From positions 57,700 to 121,699 of the forward strand of contig JADZBD010000020.1 of the NCBI GenBank assembly GCA_020852255.1: a stretch of DNA of 64,000 nt, read 5' to 3'. The notes below the pieces were generated by a model. That model was not told the origin of the DNA and searched no databases. It saw only the letters and a program-made list of their open reading frames with translations. The DNA is from Bacteroidia bacterium (GTDB lineage: Bacteria > Bacteroidota > Bacteroidia > JADZBD01). Position numbers and translations under genes: made by a program. The number at the start of each line of letters is the position of its first letter. Within the stretch, counting starts at the first letter, position 1. Below, one piece after another: positions 24,139-33,128 of this stretch.

Positions 24139-26077
24139 CTACTGCTGGCTTTTTTCTGTTTATGTATTGATGTTTGCCTGCGGATGTGGTCCGGATAGTG
24201 CCTCTTTGGATACTACGGAACGTACCACAGGCTGGCTAAATCATGGCGATTCCGCTACCTATGTAGGAGGGAAGGTATGTGCTTCCTGCCATAAGGAAAA
24301 GTTTGATCACTTCAGCAGGACAGGGATGGGAATGTCTTTCGACAGCGCTACACGAAAGAAAAGCGCCGCAGATTTTTCCCACAGCCTTGTATTTGACAAA
24401 CAGTTGGATATGTGGTACAGAATGTACTGGGAGAATGACAGGATGATGATGGAGGAATTTCGCCTGAAAGGTAAGGACACGGTTCATTCGCGGAAGCATC
24501 GTATGGATTATGTGATTGGATCCGGACAGCATACGAATTCCCATTTGTTCAGTGTAAACGGCTACCTCTGCCAGGCGCCCATGACCTTTTATACCCAGGA
24601 AGGAAAGTGGGATCTGCCACCGGGATATGAAAACGGAGCGAACGCTCGTTTCGGCCGGAAGATCGGTGATGAATGTCTCACCTGCCATAATTCATTCCCG
24701 GAACCGGTTCCGGGCAGTGAAAACAAATACACAAAGATCCCGGACGGAATCAGTTGCGAACGTTGCCATGGTCCCGGTTCCATCCATGTGCGCCGACGAT
24801 TGGCCGGAGAAATACCTGAAACGACAGGAGGCACGGATTTTTCCATTGTTCACCCGGGAAGACTGAGTCCGGATCTTCTTTTCGATCTTTGCCAGCGATG
24901 TCATCTCCAGGGGAATGCGGTACTCATGCCGGGAAAGGATTTTTTCTCGTTTCGTCCGGGAATGAAACTATCGGACTACTGGACTGTATTTCTTCCGCGG
25001 TATGAAGGCGGGGAGGAAGATTTTATTATGGCCTCTCACGCTGACCGGCTTAAAATGTCCGCTTGTTTCATCGGGAAAAACGGCAAGGTTCTTACGTGTA
25101 CTACCTGTCACGATCCTCACATCAGCGTTAAAAAAACCGGGACGGAGGTTTTTAATAATTCCTGCCGGTCCTGTCATCCTTCAGCCTCCGATTGCTCAGA
25201 AGACAACAACAAGCGGATGTCCAAGGGTAATAATTGTGTTTCCTGCCATATGCCCCGTTCGGGCTCTATAGATATTCCGCATGTAACTGTCACGGATCAT
25301 TTTATAAGAAAAAAGCCCAAGATCGCTTCCGGGGAGAAGGAAGAGCTGCGCAAATTTCTTGGATTGTCGGCCGTAAATAACCCAAATCCGGATGACCTCA
25401 TGCGCGCCCGTGCCTACTTGTACCAGTATGAGAAATTTAACAAAGCTTCTTATTACCTTGACTCTGCTTTACTTTTCCTGAAGCGCGGGGTGGACAATTA
25501 TAAACAACCTGCCGTGTGGGTACATTACTATTTTATCCGGATGGATCATCGGAGCATGCTTGAGCTGACTGAAAAAATCGGATTAGAAGCAATTCTGAAA
25601 TCACTCAAAATCGGAAGTCCGGCCAACGGAGACGCATGGACGGCTTACAGAATTGGTGAAAGCTATTATAAAACCGGAAATTTTAAGTTGGCAGAAACAT
25701 GCTACCGTTGTGCCGTTGAATTGTCGCCATTCAACCTTGAATTCCATAACAAATACGGCGCGGTTTTGATTGCGTTGGGAGAACTGGACAGAGCTCGTAA
25801 GGAGTTTAAGTTTATTCTGGATGAGGACAGCACATTCTCCGTGGCCTGGTCAAACATGGGTATTCTTTATCTCATGGATAAAAAGGACAACGAGGCCGAG
25901 GTGTGTTTTATAAAATCACTCCAACTGGATCCGGACTATGAATCTGCTATGAATAATATGTTAAGATTGTATTATTACCGGAAAGACAGGGAAAAGTATA
26001 ATTTCTGGCGGGATCGTGTAAAAGAAAAGTTTCCAGGAAGTAAATTTGCAGAAGAAATGGGAAAACTTACATGGTGA
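24131..26077 (+). CDS. Heptaheme c-type cytochrome lipoprotein with TPR domain
   Basis: A 648-residue exported electron-transfer protein. From ATG 24131 a lipoprotein signal (VYVLMFACGCG) leads to a cytochrome half with seven CxxCH haem motifs: CASCH, CLTCH, CERCH, CQRCH, CTTCH, CRSCH and CVSCH, spread over about residues 47-382. The paired spacing and HxxH-type histidines resemble the cytochrome c554-like fold. The C-terminal 230 residues are TPR-like helices (AWTAYRIGESYYKTGNFKLAETCYRCAVEL and AWSNMGILYLMDKKDNEAEVCFIKSLQLD). Multihaem-TPR proteins occur in several environmental phyla without a defined substrate. It overlaps the GNAT upstream and mltG downstream (seven bases); the grouping looks like transcription convenience. 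Confidence 0.9.
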   Translation: MSNYCWLFSVYVLMFACGCGPDSASLDTTERTTGWLNHGDSATYVGGKVCASCHKEKFDHFSRTGMGMSFDSATRKKSAADFSHSLVFDKQLDMWYRMYWENDRMMMEEFRLKGKDTVHSRKHRMDYVIGSGQHTNSHLFSVNGYLCQAPMTFYTQEGKWDLPPGYENGANARFGRKIGDECLTCHNSFPEPVPGSENKYTKIPDGISCERCHGPGSIHVRRRLAGEIPETTGGTDFSIVHPGRLSPDLLFDLCQRCHLQGNAVLMPGKDFFSFRPGMKLSDYWTVFLPRYEGGEEDFIMASHADRLKMSACFIGKNGKVLTCTTCHDPHISVKKTGTEVFNNSCRSCHPSASDCSEDNNKRMSKGNNCVSCHMPRSGSIDIPHVTVTDHFIRKKPKIASGEKEELRKFLGLSAVNNPNPDDLMRARAYLYQYEKFNKASYYLDSALLFLKRGVDNYKQPAVWVHYYFIRMDHRSMLELTEKIGLEAILKSLKIGSPANGDAWTAYRIGESYYKTGNFKLAETCYRCAVELSPFNLEFHNKYGAVLIALGELDRARKEFKFILDEDSTFSVAWSNMGILYLMDKKDNEAEVCFIKSLQLDPDYESAMNNMLRLYYYRKDREKYNFWRDRVKEKFPGSKFAEEMGKLTW

Positions 26078-27114
26078 GGAAAGCCAGAAAGATTCTACTT
26101 TGGTCCACCTTGTTGCTGCTCCTGGCAGGAGCGGGGGGAGGGTACTACGTGTATAGGATGGTATATTCCGCCAACACGAATGTGAAGAATGATCCCTACT
26201 TCTTCATTGCCACCGGCGCCACGTACGAAGAGGTGCTTACAAACCTGAAGCTAAGCGGATATATTAATGATATTACTTCCTTTGATAGGGTGGCGAAGCG
26301 GAAACAATACGACCGGAAAGTAAGACCCGGCAGGTACAAAATCCGTTCCGGCATGAACAATAATGAACTCGTCAATATGCTGAGGGCAGGTTTACAGGAG
26401 CCGGTCATGGTAACATTCAATAACATCAGGTGGAAGGAACAACTGGCCGGACGCGTGAGCAGAAATCTGGAAGCCGACAGCGCTTCTATTCTGGCATTGC
26501 TCAGCAATGAGGATTATCTGCAAACGCAATTTGGTTTTAATTCTTCCACGATTCTGACAATGTTTCTCCCTGATTCCTATCAATTCAACTGGAACACCTC
26601 CGCAGAGGAGTTTATGAAACGCATGGCATCTGAATATAAAAAATTCTGGAATGATGCGCGGAAGAAAAAGGCCACAGACATCGGACTCAGTCAGTCTCAG
26701 GTAAGTATTCTGGCTTCCATAGTGCAGGAAGAACAGCAGGTATTTGCTGATGAACGACCGGTAATTGCCGGCCTTTATCTTAACCGGCTCAGGCAGAAGC
26801 ACCCGCTGGAAAGCGATCCCACCCTGATGTATGCTCACGGCGATTTCAGTATCCGAAGAGTGCTGAACAAGCATAAAGAAATAGATTCGCCGTACAATAC
26901 GTATAAAAACACGGGACTTCCTCCCGGTCCGCTGAATATTCCTGACATTAGCTCCATTGATGCAGTGCTGAATTACGAGACCAGTGATTATTTTTTCATG
27001 TGCGCAAAGGATGATTTTTCAGGAAGGCATAACTTTGCAACATCGTACGACGAACATTTGAAAAATGCTAAGAAATACCAGGCAGCGCTGGATAAACGGG
27101 GAATTAAAAAATAA
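26071..27114 (+). CDS. mltG: Endolytic murein transglycosylase MltG
   Basis: A 347-residue inner-membrane protein of the MltG/YceG family, which cleaves nascent glycan strands within the chain and sets their length. One N-terminal membrane helix (about 8-30) is followed by a LysM-like part and the catalytic domain. Family hallmarks are present: ASIVQEEQQVFADERPVIAGLYLNRL with the conserved glutamates near residue 220, LESDPTLMYA, SPYNTYKNTGLPPGPLNIP, and DDFSGRHNFATSYDEHLKN. It starts inside the end of the cytochrome gene and is two bases from the phosphohexomutase. Confidence 0.95.
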   Translation: MVRKARKILLWSTLLLLLAGAGGGYYVYRMVYSANTNVKNDPYFFIATGATYEEVLTNLKLSGYINDITSFDRVAKRKQYDRKVRPGRYKIRSGMNNNELVNMLRAGLQEPVMVTFNNIRWKEQLAGRVSRNLEADSASILALLSNEDYLQTQFGFNSSTILTMFLPDSYQFNWNTSAEEFMKRMASEYKKFWNDARKKKATDIGLSQSQVSILASIVQEEQQVFADERPVIAGLYLNRLRQKHPLESDPTLMYAHGDFSIRRVLNKHKEIDSPYNTYKNTGLPPGPLNIPDISSIDAVLNYETSDYFFMCAKDDFSGRHNFATSYDEHLKNAKKYQAALDKRGIKK

Positions 27115-27116
27115 GT

Positions 27117-28499
27117 ATGGACAAAATTAAATTTGGAACAGATGGCTGGAGGGCTATCATCGGAAAGGACTTCACAGAAGAAAATGTAGCCCGGGTTGCT
27201 GACGCTACCGGTCGGTGGTTGAAAAAGAATTTTACAGTTCCCTCCTGCGTGATTGGACATGATTGCAGACGAAATGGTGCCATTTACGCTGAAGTTACAG
27301 CACGGGTCTTGTTATCGCATGGTGTTAGGGTATACCTGGCCGAGGGGTTTGTGTCTACTCCCATGGTTTCTCTCGGAGCGAAGAACCGGGATGCTTCGCT
27401 TGGAGTGGTTATCACCGCTTCACATAATCCACCCGAATACAATGGGTATAAACTGAAAGGGGGATATGGTGGTCCGCTGCTCCCGGAAAAGATTCAGGAA
27501 ATTGAAGAGATGATACCGGATACAGTGCAAATGCCGGTAAAAGGACCAATGCCTGAGATCGTGCCGCTCGAGGACGAATATATTGCGCATGTAGAAAAGC
27601 ATTTTGATCTTGCACTGATTCGAAGTTCGGGTTTGACTTTTGCTTATGATGCCATGTACGGAGCCGGGCAGAATGTAATCCGGCGTTTGTTTCCCGAAAC
27701 AATTATGCTTCACTGCGAACACAAGGAGAGCTTTGATGGACTGGCGCCGGAGCCAATTCACAGAAATCTGCAGGAATTCAGTGAATTGATCCGCCAGCGA
27801 GGAAATATTCAGTGTGGTCTGGCAACGGATGGCGATGCGGACAGGATCGGACTGTACGACAGCAGAGGAAACTTTATCGACTCACATCATATTATACTTC
27901 TGCTCATTAAATATCTGGTGGAAGAGAAAAGGATGACGGGCAAGGTGGTTACCGCCTTTTCAGTTACACCGCGCGTCCAGAAGATGTGTGCTCATTTTGG
28001 AATTCCGCTGGAAGTAGTAAAAATCGGCTTCAAGTACATTGCCGGGTATTTTCTGAAGGAAAAGGTGCTACTGGGTGGGGAGGAATCAGGTGGAATTGCC
28101 ATTCAGGGTCACATTCCGGAAAGAGACGGCTTGTGGATGGGATTTGTTATTTGGGAGTATATGGCGAAGAGCGGAAAGTCACTGGAGGAACTTATCCGGG
28201 ATGTCTACCGGATTACCGGGGATTTTTCATTTGAACGGTATGATCTTCACCTGGATGAAGACCTGAAGAACAGGATCGTCGCATATTGCCGGTCGGGAAA
28301 GGTGAATGCAATAGGGAAATACAAGGTGATCCGTACGGAGGACATTGACGGATGGAAGTATTATTTTTCAGACAAGGAATGGCTCATGATTCGCGCTTCC
28401 GGAACTGAGCCTGTGCTGAGAACGTATGCCGAATCCGGCTCACGGGAAGAAGCTATTGCGATTCTGGAAGAGGCGAAGAGAGTACTTACAGCTATATAG
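27117..28499 (+). CDS. Phosphoglucomutase/phosphomannomutase family protein
   Basis: A 460-residue alpha-D-phosphohexomutase that moves phosphate between the C1 and C6 of a hexose phosphate, feeding glycogen, LPS or exopolysaccharide synthesis. All four conserved loops are readable: the phosphoserine loop TASHNP (S102), the Mg loop DGDADR (238-243), the sugar loop GGEESGG, and the phosphate-binding loop RASGTEPVLRTYAES. The N-terminus FGTDGWRAIIG is typical of the bacterial PGM/PMM group. Gluco- versus manno-specificity cannot be told. It is third in a tight operon (GNAT, cytochrome, mltG, this gene, TonB receptor). Confidence 0.93.
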   Translation: MDKIKFGTDGWRAIIGKDFTEENVARVADATGRWLKKNFTVPSCVIGHDCRRNGAIYAEVTARVLLSHGVRVYLAEGFVSTPMVSLGAKNRDASLGVVITASHNPPEYNGYKLKGGYGGPLLPEKIQEIEEMIPDTVQMPVKGPMPEIVPLEDEYIAHVEKHFDLALIRSSGLTFAYDAMYGAGQNVIRRLFPETIMLHCEHKESFDGLAPEPIHRNLQEFSELIRQRGNIQCGLATDGDADRIGLYDSRGNFIDSHHIILLLIKYLVEEKRMTGKVVTAFSVTPRVQKMCAHFGIPLEVVKIGFKYIAGYFLKEKVLLGGEESGGIAIQGHIPERDGLWMGFVIWEYMAKSGKSLEELIRDVYRITGDFSFERYDLHLDEDLKNRIVAYCRSGKVNAIGKYKVIRTEDIDGWKYYFSDKEWLMIRASGTEPVLRTYAESGSREEAIAILEEAKRVLTAI

Positions 28500-28500
28500 A

Positions 28501-30879
28501 GTGAAACACCTGACACTGCTTTTGTTTATTTTGTGGGGCGGATATGCTCTTGCTCAGAAAGGATCTGTATCGGGGCGGGTCAGCAATGGGATCAGCAATG
28601 AACCTGTGCCATTTGCGGTGATCAAGGTCAGAGATTCGCTGATTTCTGCCAGTGCAGATGAGGAAGGAAAATATGTGCTGAAGAATCTGGCTCCGGGAGT
28701 TTATACAATTGAATTCAGTATGGTTGGATTCGTTCCACGCGTGCTGTACGAGGTGCGGGTGAATCCCGGAAGTGTAAGCGTGCTGGACGTTGAACTGGAA
28801 GAGTCAAGTTTGGAGCTGGGAGAAGTGGAGATCACAACATCTCCCTTCAGTAAAACGGCAGAGAGTCCGGTTTCCCTTAGAAATATCGGACAAGATGAAA
28901 TTGAGCGCAATCCGGGCGGCAACCGGGATATATCCAAAGTTATTCAGAGCTTGCCCGGGGTGGCCGGAACGCCTTCCTTCCGGAATGATGTGATCATACG
29001 GGGTGGGGCGCCAAATGAAAACCGCTTTTTTATTGACGGAATAGAAGTACCAAATATTAATCACTTCGCAACGCAGGGATCTTCCGGCGGACCGGTAGGA
29101 ATGATCAATGTCAATTTTATTAAGGAAGTGGATTTTTACACCGGTGCTTTCCCTGCCGGCAGGGGCAATGCCCTCAGTAGTGTTATGGAGATCCGCCTGA
29201 AGGAGGGAAATCCGGAAAGATTCTCCGGAAACCTAACCATCGGGGCTTCTGATCTTGGCGTTTCATTCGATGGCCCTCTGGGCAAAAAGGCTAGCGGAAT
29301 TTTTTCCTACCGGAGGTCTTACTTGCAGTACCTTTTTACCGCCCTGCAGCTCCCGTTTCTTCCCATTTATAATGACCTACAGTTCAAGATTAAATACAGG
29401 ATGAACGCAAAAAATGAGTTAACAATTATAGGATTGGGAGCCTTTGATGATTTTGAATTGAACCTTGATGCCAATGAAACTCCCTTTCAGAAATATCTTC
29501 TCAATAATCTTCCGGAGTATAAACAATGGTCCTATACCACAGGAGCCGTATTGAAGCACTACCGTGAACACAGCTATCAGAGTCTGATACTGAGCCATAG
29601 CAGCCTGGAGAATAAAGCGCAAAAGTATTTTAATAATAACCGGGCTTCTGATACAAATAAAATACAAGATTATGTTTCTTCAGAGTCAGAGACAAAGTTG
29701 AGACTGGAAAGCGTGTATTTGCGTAACGGCTGGCGGATTATTTCGGGAGTGGGAGGAGAGTATGTATCCTATTCTAACAGCACTTTTAATAAAATTTCAT
29801 TGCCGTCGGGGTTGTTGCTGGTGAATTATTCTTCGGAGTTAAACTTTGTAAAGTATCACGCATTTGTTCAGTTCTCCAAAAGCCTTGCAGATAACAAAAT
29901 CGGTGTTTCGGGTGGTCTGCGCCACGACGGTTCCACATACAGCAGTACAACCACTGATCCGGGGAATCTTTCACCGCGCCTGTCCGTTTCCTGGAATTTT
30001 GCGGGTAATTTTTCACTGAACATGAATGCAGGCCGCTATTTCCAACTCCCCCCTTATACTGTATTGGGCTACAGAGATTCCTTTAGCACGCTGATCAATA
30101 AGAACAATGGTGTTAAGTATATACGCTCAGATCACGGGGTGGCCGGACTGGAATGGAACAACCGCAGCAACCGTCGGATTACACTGGAAGGTTTCTTTAA
30201 AGATTATTCTGATTATCCTTTTCTGACGGATGATTCGGTTTGCCTTGCAAACCTTGGAGCCGATTTCGGCGTTATCGGGAATGCTCCGGTTACGTCAACG
30301 TCATCGGGAGTGGCGTACGGACTGGAGTTCATGTTCCAGCAGAAGCTAAAAAAAGGTTTTTATGGAATTCTCTCCTATACTTACGTTAGAAGTGAATTTA
30401 CGGATAAGAATGGGAATAGGGTTCCAAGCAGCTGGGATAATAATCATCTTATTACTTTAACAGGAGGTAAGAAGTGGGGAAAGGGTTGGGAAGTAGGCTT
30501 TAAATGGAGATACCTCGGCGGGGGACCGTACACCCCATATGATACCCTGCGCTCCGGCTTGCGAGCGGTATGGGATGTGACCGGCCGCGGACTGCCTGAT
30601 TATGATCTTCTTAATACGGAGAGAAATCCTGCAATACACCAGATGGATGTTCGTTTGGATAAGCGAATTAACCGCACTAAATGGTGGCTGAATATTTATC
30701 TCGACGTACAAAATGTATATGCGTTCAAAGCAGAGCTCGCACCGTACTTAGATGTGCTGCGAGATGATGCGGGTAACCCTGTTGTTGATCCGGGTGATCC
30801 ATCGCGCTACCAGCTCACAATGCTGAAGAACGAAAGCGGAAACGTACTGCCATCTATTGGTCTGACTTTTGGTTTTTAA
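28501..30879 (+). CDS. TonB-dependent receptor with carboxypeptidase-regulatory-like N-terminal domain
   Basis: A 792-residue outer-membrane importer. The GTG at 28501 (VKHLTLLLFILWGGYALAQ) gives a clean signal peptide one base after the preceding stop; the ATG at 28426 lies inside the mutase gene. A CarboxypepD_reg-like domain (about 20-105, GSVSGRVSNGISNEPVPFAVIKV) precedes the plug (about 125-235, VIIRGGAPNENRFFIDGIEVPNINHF) and a barrel ending LPSIGLTFGF. No classical SusD gene follows, so it is not a polysaccharide-utilisation SusC. The extracellular substrate is unknown. Confidence 0.92.
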   Translation: MKHLTLLLFILWGGYALAQKGSVSGRVSNGISNEPVPFAVIKVRDSLISASADEEGKYVLKNLAPGVYTIEFSMVGFVPRVLYEVRVNPGSVSVLDVELEESSLELGEVEITTSPFSKTAESPVSLRNIGQDEIERNPGGNRDISKVIQSLPGVAGTPSFRNDVIIRGGAPNENRFFIDGIEVPNINHFATQGSSGGPVGMINVNFIKEVDFYTGAFPAGRGNALSSVMEIRLKEGNPERFSGNLTIGASDLGVSFDGPLGKKASGIFSYRRSYLQYLFTALQLPFLPIYNDLQFKIKYRMNAKNELTIIGLGAFDDFELNLDANETPFQKYLLNNLPEYKQWSYTTGAVLKHYREHSYQSLILSHSSLENKAQKYFNNNRASDTNKIQDYVSSESETKLRLESVYLRNGWRIISGVGGEYVSYSNSTFNKISLPSGLLLVNYSSELNFVKYHAFVQFSKSLADNKIGVSGGLRHDGSTYSSTTTDPGNLSPRLSVSWNFAGNFSLNMNAGRYFQLPPYTVLGYRDSFSTLINKNNGVKYIRSDHGVAGLEWNNRSNRRITLEGFFKDYSDYPFLTDDSVCLANLGADFGVIGNAPVTSTSSGVAYGLEFMFQQKLKKGFYGILSYTYVRSEFTDKNGNRVPSSWDNNHLITLTGGKKWGKGWEVGFKWRYLGGGPYTPYDTLRSGLRAVWDVTGRGLPDYDLLNTERNPAIHQMDVRLDKRINRTKWWLNIYLDVQNVYAFKAELAPYLDVLRDDAGNPVVDPGDPSRYQLTMLKNESGNVLPSIGLTFGF

Positions 30880-30897
30880 AAAGCGCTCCCGTTTTGA

Positions 30898-30905
30898 TAC
30901 CTTTA
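30898..30905 (+). promoter_or_regulatory. Probable -7 element for the DUF2279 gene (TACCTTTA)
   Basis: TACCTTTA matches TAnnTTTG except at the last base and ends four bases before the GTG start at 30910, the same geometry as the perfect examples elsewhere in the window. No TTTG box lies at 19 bases. Confidence 0.35.
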
Positions 30906-30909
30906 GGCG

Positions 30910-31776
30910 GTGAAGTATTATTATTCTGTGTGCTTTCTTCTTCTTAGCCTGCCGGTCGTAGCGTCTCAGGACAGTATACCGGCCGGGAGAAAATACCGTA
31001 CCGCCGGCGTAATTCTGGCAGGTTCGGGTGCTTCTATTTGGGTACTGAACAATGCCTGGTATTCCAACTATCCGAAAGAATCGTTTCACTTTTTTAATGA
31101 TAACGCAGAGTGGCTTCAGATGGACAAAACCGGACACATGTTGTCTGCTTTCCATATCGGGCAGTTTGGCCATCATTTGTTTAAATGGTCCGGAATGGAA
31201 AAAAATCGTTCTCTACTTTGGGGCGGCGGACTCGGTACGATGTACCTGGGAATAATAGAGATTCTTGACGGTTTCTCTTCCGGCTGGGGCTTTTCAACAG
31301 GCGATATGATCGCGAATGTGACGGGATCTGCGCTATATATTACACAGGTGTATGCATGGAACGACACGCGAATCACACCAAAATTTTCTGCTCATTTGAC
31401 CTCATTTGCGGCCAGCCGTCCGGAATTACTGGGAGAATCCTCTGCGGAGCGCATCCTGAAAGATTATAATGGACAAACCTGCTGGCTCTCACTGAATATC
31501 CGGTCTTTTTTTTCTGCCTCCTCTGTACCGCACTGGTTCAATGTAGCGTTCGGGTACGGTGCTACAGGAATGGTAGGTGGCCGGCCGGAGGTCAATGATC
31601 CGTTTGTACGTGAACGTGAATGGTACTTTTCCCTTGACGCCGATCTTTGGCGCATTCCGGGGATCCGGAATTCTGTTTTTGGAAAGATATTGCGTTCCTT
31701 TGGATTCGTAAAGATTCCGTTTCCCGCACTCCGGTATTCCGGCGGAAGACTGGATGTACATCCATTCTATTTCTGA
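30910..31776 (+). CDS. DUF2279 family exported/membrane protein
   Basis: A 288-residue protein starting at GTG 30910 with a signal peptide (MKYYYSVCFLLLSLPVVASQ). It carries the DUF2279 pattern: NDNAEWLQMDKTGHMLSAFHIG, a glycine-rich hydrophobic segment WGGGLGTMYLGIIEILDGFSSGWGFS, then TGDMIANVTGSALYI. The family is found in Bacteroidota envelopes and resembles YfiM-like lipoproteins of no known function. The C-terminal half has beta-strand character (WFNVAFGYGATGMVGG). Its stop shares one base with the next start (TGATG), which couples it to a phospholipid acyltransferase and hints at envelope lipid work. Confidence 0.83.
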   Translation: MKYYYSVCFLLLSLPVVASQDSIPAGRKYRTAGVILAGSGASIWVLNNAWYSNYPKESFHFFNDNAEWLQMDKTGHMLSAFHIGQFGHHLFKWSGMEKNRSLLWGGGLGTMYLGIIEILDGFSSGWGFSTGDMIANVTGSALYITQVYAWNDTRITPKFSAHLTSFAASRPELLGESSAERILKDYNGQTCWLSLNIRSFFSASSVPHWFNVAFGYGATGMVGGRPEVNDPFVREREWYFSLDADLWRIPGIRNSVFGKILRSFGFVKIPFPALRYSGGRLDVHPFYF

Positions 31777-33128
31777 TGATCTATTTTCTGCTAAAACCTC
31801 TGATCACTCTTTCGCTTCGGATCTATTTCCGGAAGAGAGAAGTACGGGGCGCAGAACACGAACCGCAGGAAGGTCCTTTTATTGCGGTCGCAAATCATCC
31901 GGGTACGCTCATGGACCCAATGGTTATTGGCGCCTCTCTTCGGTCTCGCTTTTTCTTCTTGAGCAAGGCGACTGTGTTTAAAGGTCCGGCTCGCTGGATA
32001 TTCCCGAAACTGGGTATGATTCCTGTGCACCGTGCTCATGATGATCCCTCCCAGATTCATAAGAATAAGGAAACGTTTATTCGGTGCTATGAACACCTGG
32101 AGCAGGGGGGCAAGCTGCTGATATTTCCGGAAGGTGTTAGCTTTGCCCAGCGTAAGTTGCAAAAGATTAAGACAGGTACGGCCCGGATCGCTTTGGATAC
32201 GGAGGCCCGGAATGATTTCAAGCTTGGGATTCAGATTCTTTGTGTAGGACTCAATTATTCGGCTTCTCATCGTTTTCAATCAGATGTGTTTGTAAATATT
32301 TCCACGCCGATCAGAGTTGCGGATTACCAGGAGTCGTTCCGCCGCGAACCTGTTGCCGCTGTAAGTGCCCTCACCGAATGTATCCGGAAGAAGCTGGAAG
32401 AACTAACCATTGCGTTGGAAGATGAAACCGTAGACCAGCTCGTTAAGTCCGTTGAGCGTATCTATAAAGCAGAATTGCTTCGCGAATTGGGATACAGCAG
32501 CCGGGATAAAGAGCAGGATTTTATACTTACCCGAAAAATCGCAGAGGCGGTACTACATTTTAAGGAGAAGGATCCGGCGAATGTAGAAGTGATATCCCGC
32601 AAGATAGACAAGTACTTTGATCTCCTTGACCGGCTGAACATTAATCATCATATCCTTTCAGGGAAGCGCATCGGATGGTGGAAGCAGGCGGGGACTTTCC
32701 TTTATTTCCTGATTGGATTTCCCTTTTTTCTTTTCGGCTTTCTGAATAATTATATCCCTTTTCGCCTGCCCTCGGTCATTAGCCGATCGATTTCCAGGGA
32801 TGTGGAGTGGTTTGGAGGGATGAATATGCTTTCGGGCTTGTTCCTCGTTATTATCTTTTACGGGTTGCAGGCATTCTTTCTGCACCGCTATCTTCCGGAA
32901 TGGTTCACATTTCCCGTACTCACAGCGTATGTGATTTCCCTTCCTTTTTCCGGATTATTCGCATTTTATTACTGGAGACGATTCACAACTCTCCGGGGCA
33001 GATGGATGCTTTGGGCTTTATTCAGCCGCAAAGCATCCCTTCTGTCCGGTATAATTATGCTCAGGGAAGAGATATTGCAGGATATCAGGCATGCGAGGAA
33101 GGAGTTTGAGAACTCGGAGCCGGCCTGA
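31776..33128 (+). CDS. Lysophospholipid/glycerol-3-phosphate acyltransferase family protein with C-terminal membrane domain
   Basis: A 450-residue PlsC-domain protein. I start it at 31776 (MIYFLLKPLITLSL) because that ATG overlaps the preceding stop; the frame is open further upstream only inside DUF2279. Motif I reads VANHPGTLMDP, with five residues between His and Asp rather than the four of classical NHx4D acyltransferases. Motif III is IFPEGVS, followed by GTARIAL. A helical middle precedes three to four C-terminal hydrophobic helices (about 330-420). Such longer proteins resemble the ANHPNxxMDP branch acting on glycerol-3-phosphate or related lipids. It overlaps the convergent DUF4349 gene by 44 bases. 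Confidence 0.85.
   Translation: MIYFLLKPLITLSLRIYFRKREVRGAEHEPQEGPFIAVANHPGTLMDPMVIGASLRSRFFFLSKATVFKGPARWIFPKLGMIPVHRAHDDPSQIHKNKETFIRCYEHLEQGGKLLIFPEGVSFAQRKLQKIKTGTARIALDTEARNDFKLGIQILCVGLNYSASHRFQSDVFVNISTPIRVADYQESFRREPVAAVSALTECIRKKLEELTIALEDETVDQLVKSVERIYKAELLRELGYSSRDKEQDFILTRKIAEAVLHFKEKDPANVEVISRKIDKYFDLLDRLNINHHILSGKRIGWWKQAGTFLYFLIGFPFFLFGFLNNYIPFRLPSVISRSISRDVEWFGGMNMLSGLFLVIIFYGLQAFFLHRYLPEWFTFPVLTAYVISLPFSGLFAFYYWRRFTTLRGRWMLWALFSRKASLLSGIIMLREEILQDIRHARKEFENSEPA

Noticed and set aside
28501..30879. SusC of a polysaccharide-utilisation locus.
   Set aside because: No SusD, glycoside hydrolase or regulator follows, and the receptor sits in a housekeeping operon.
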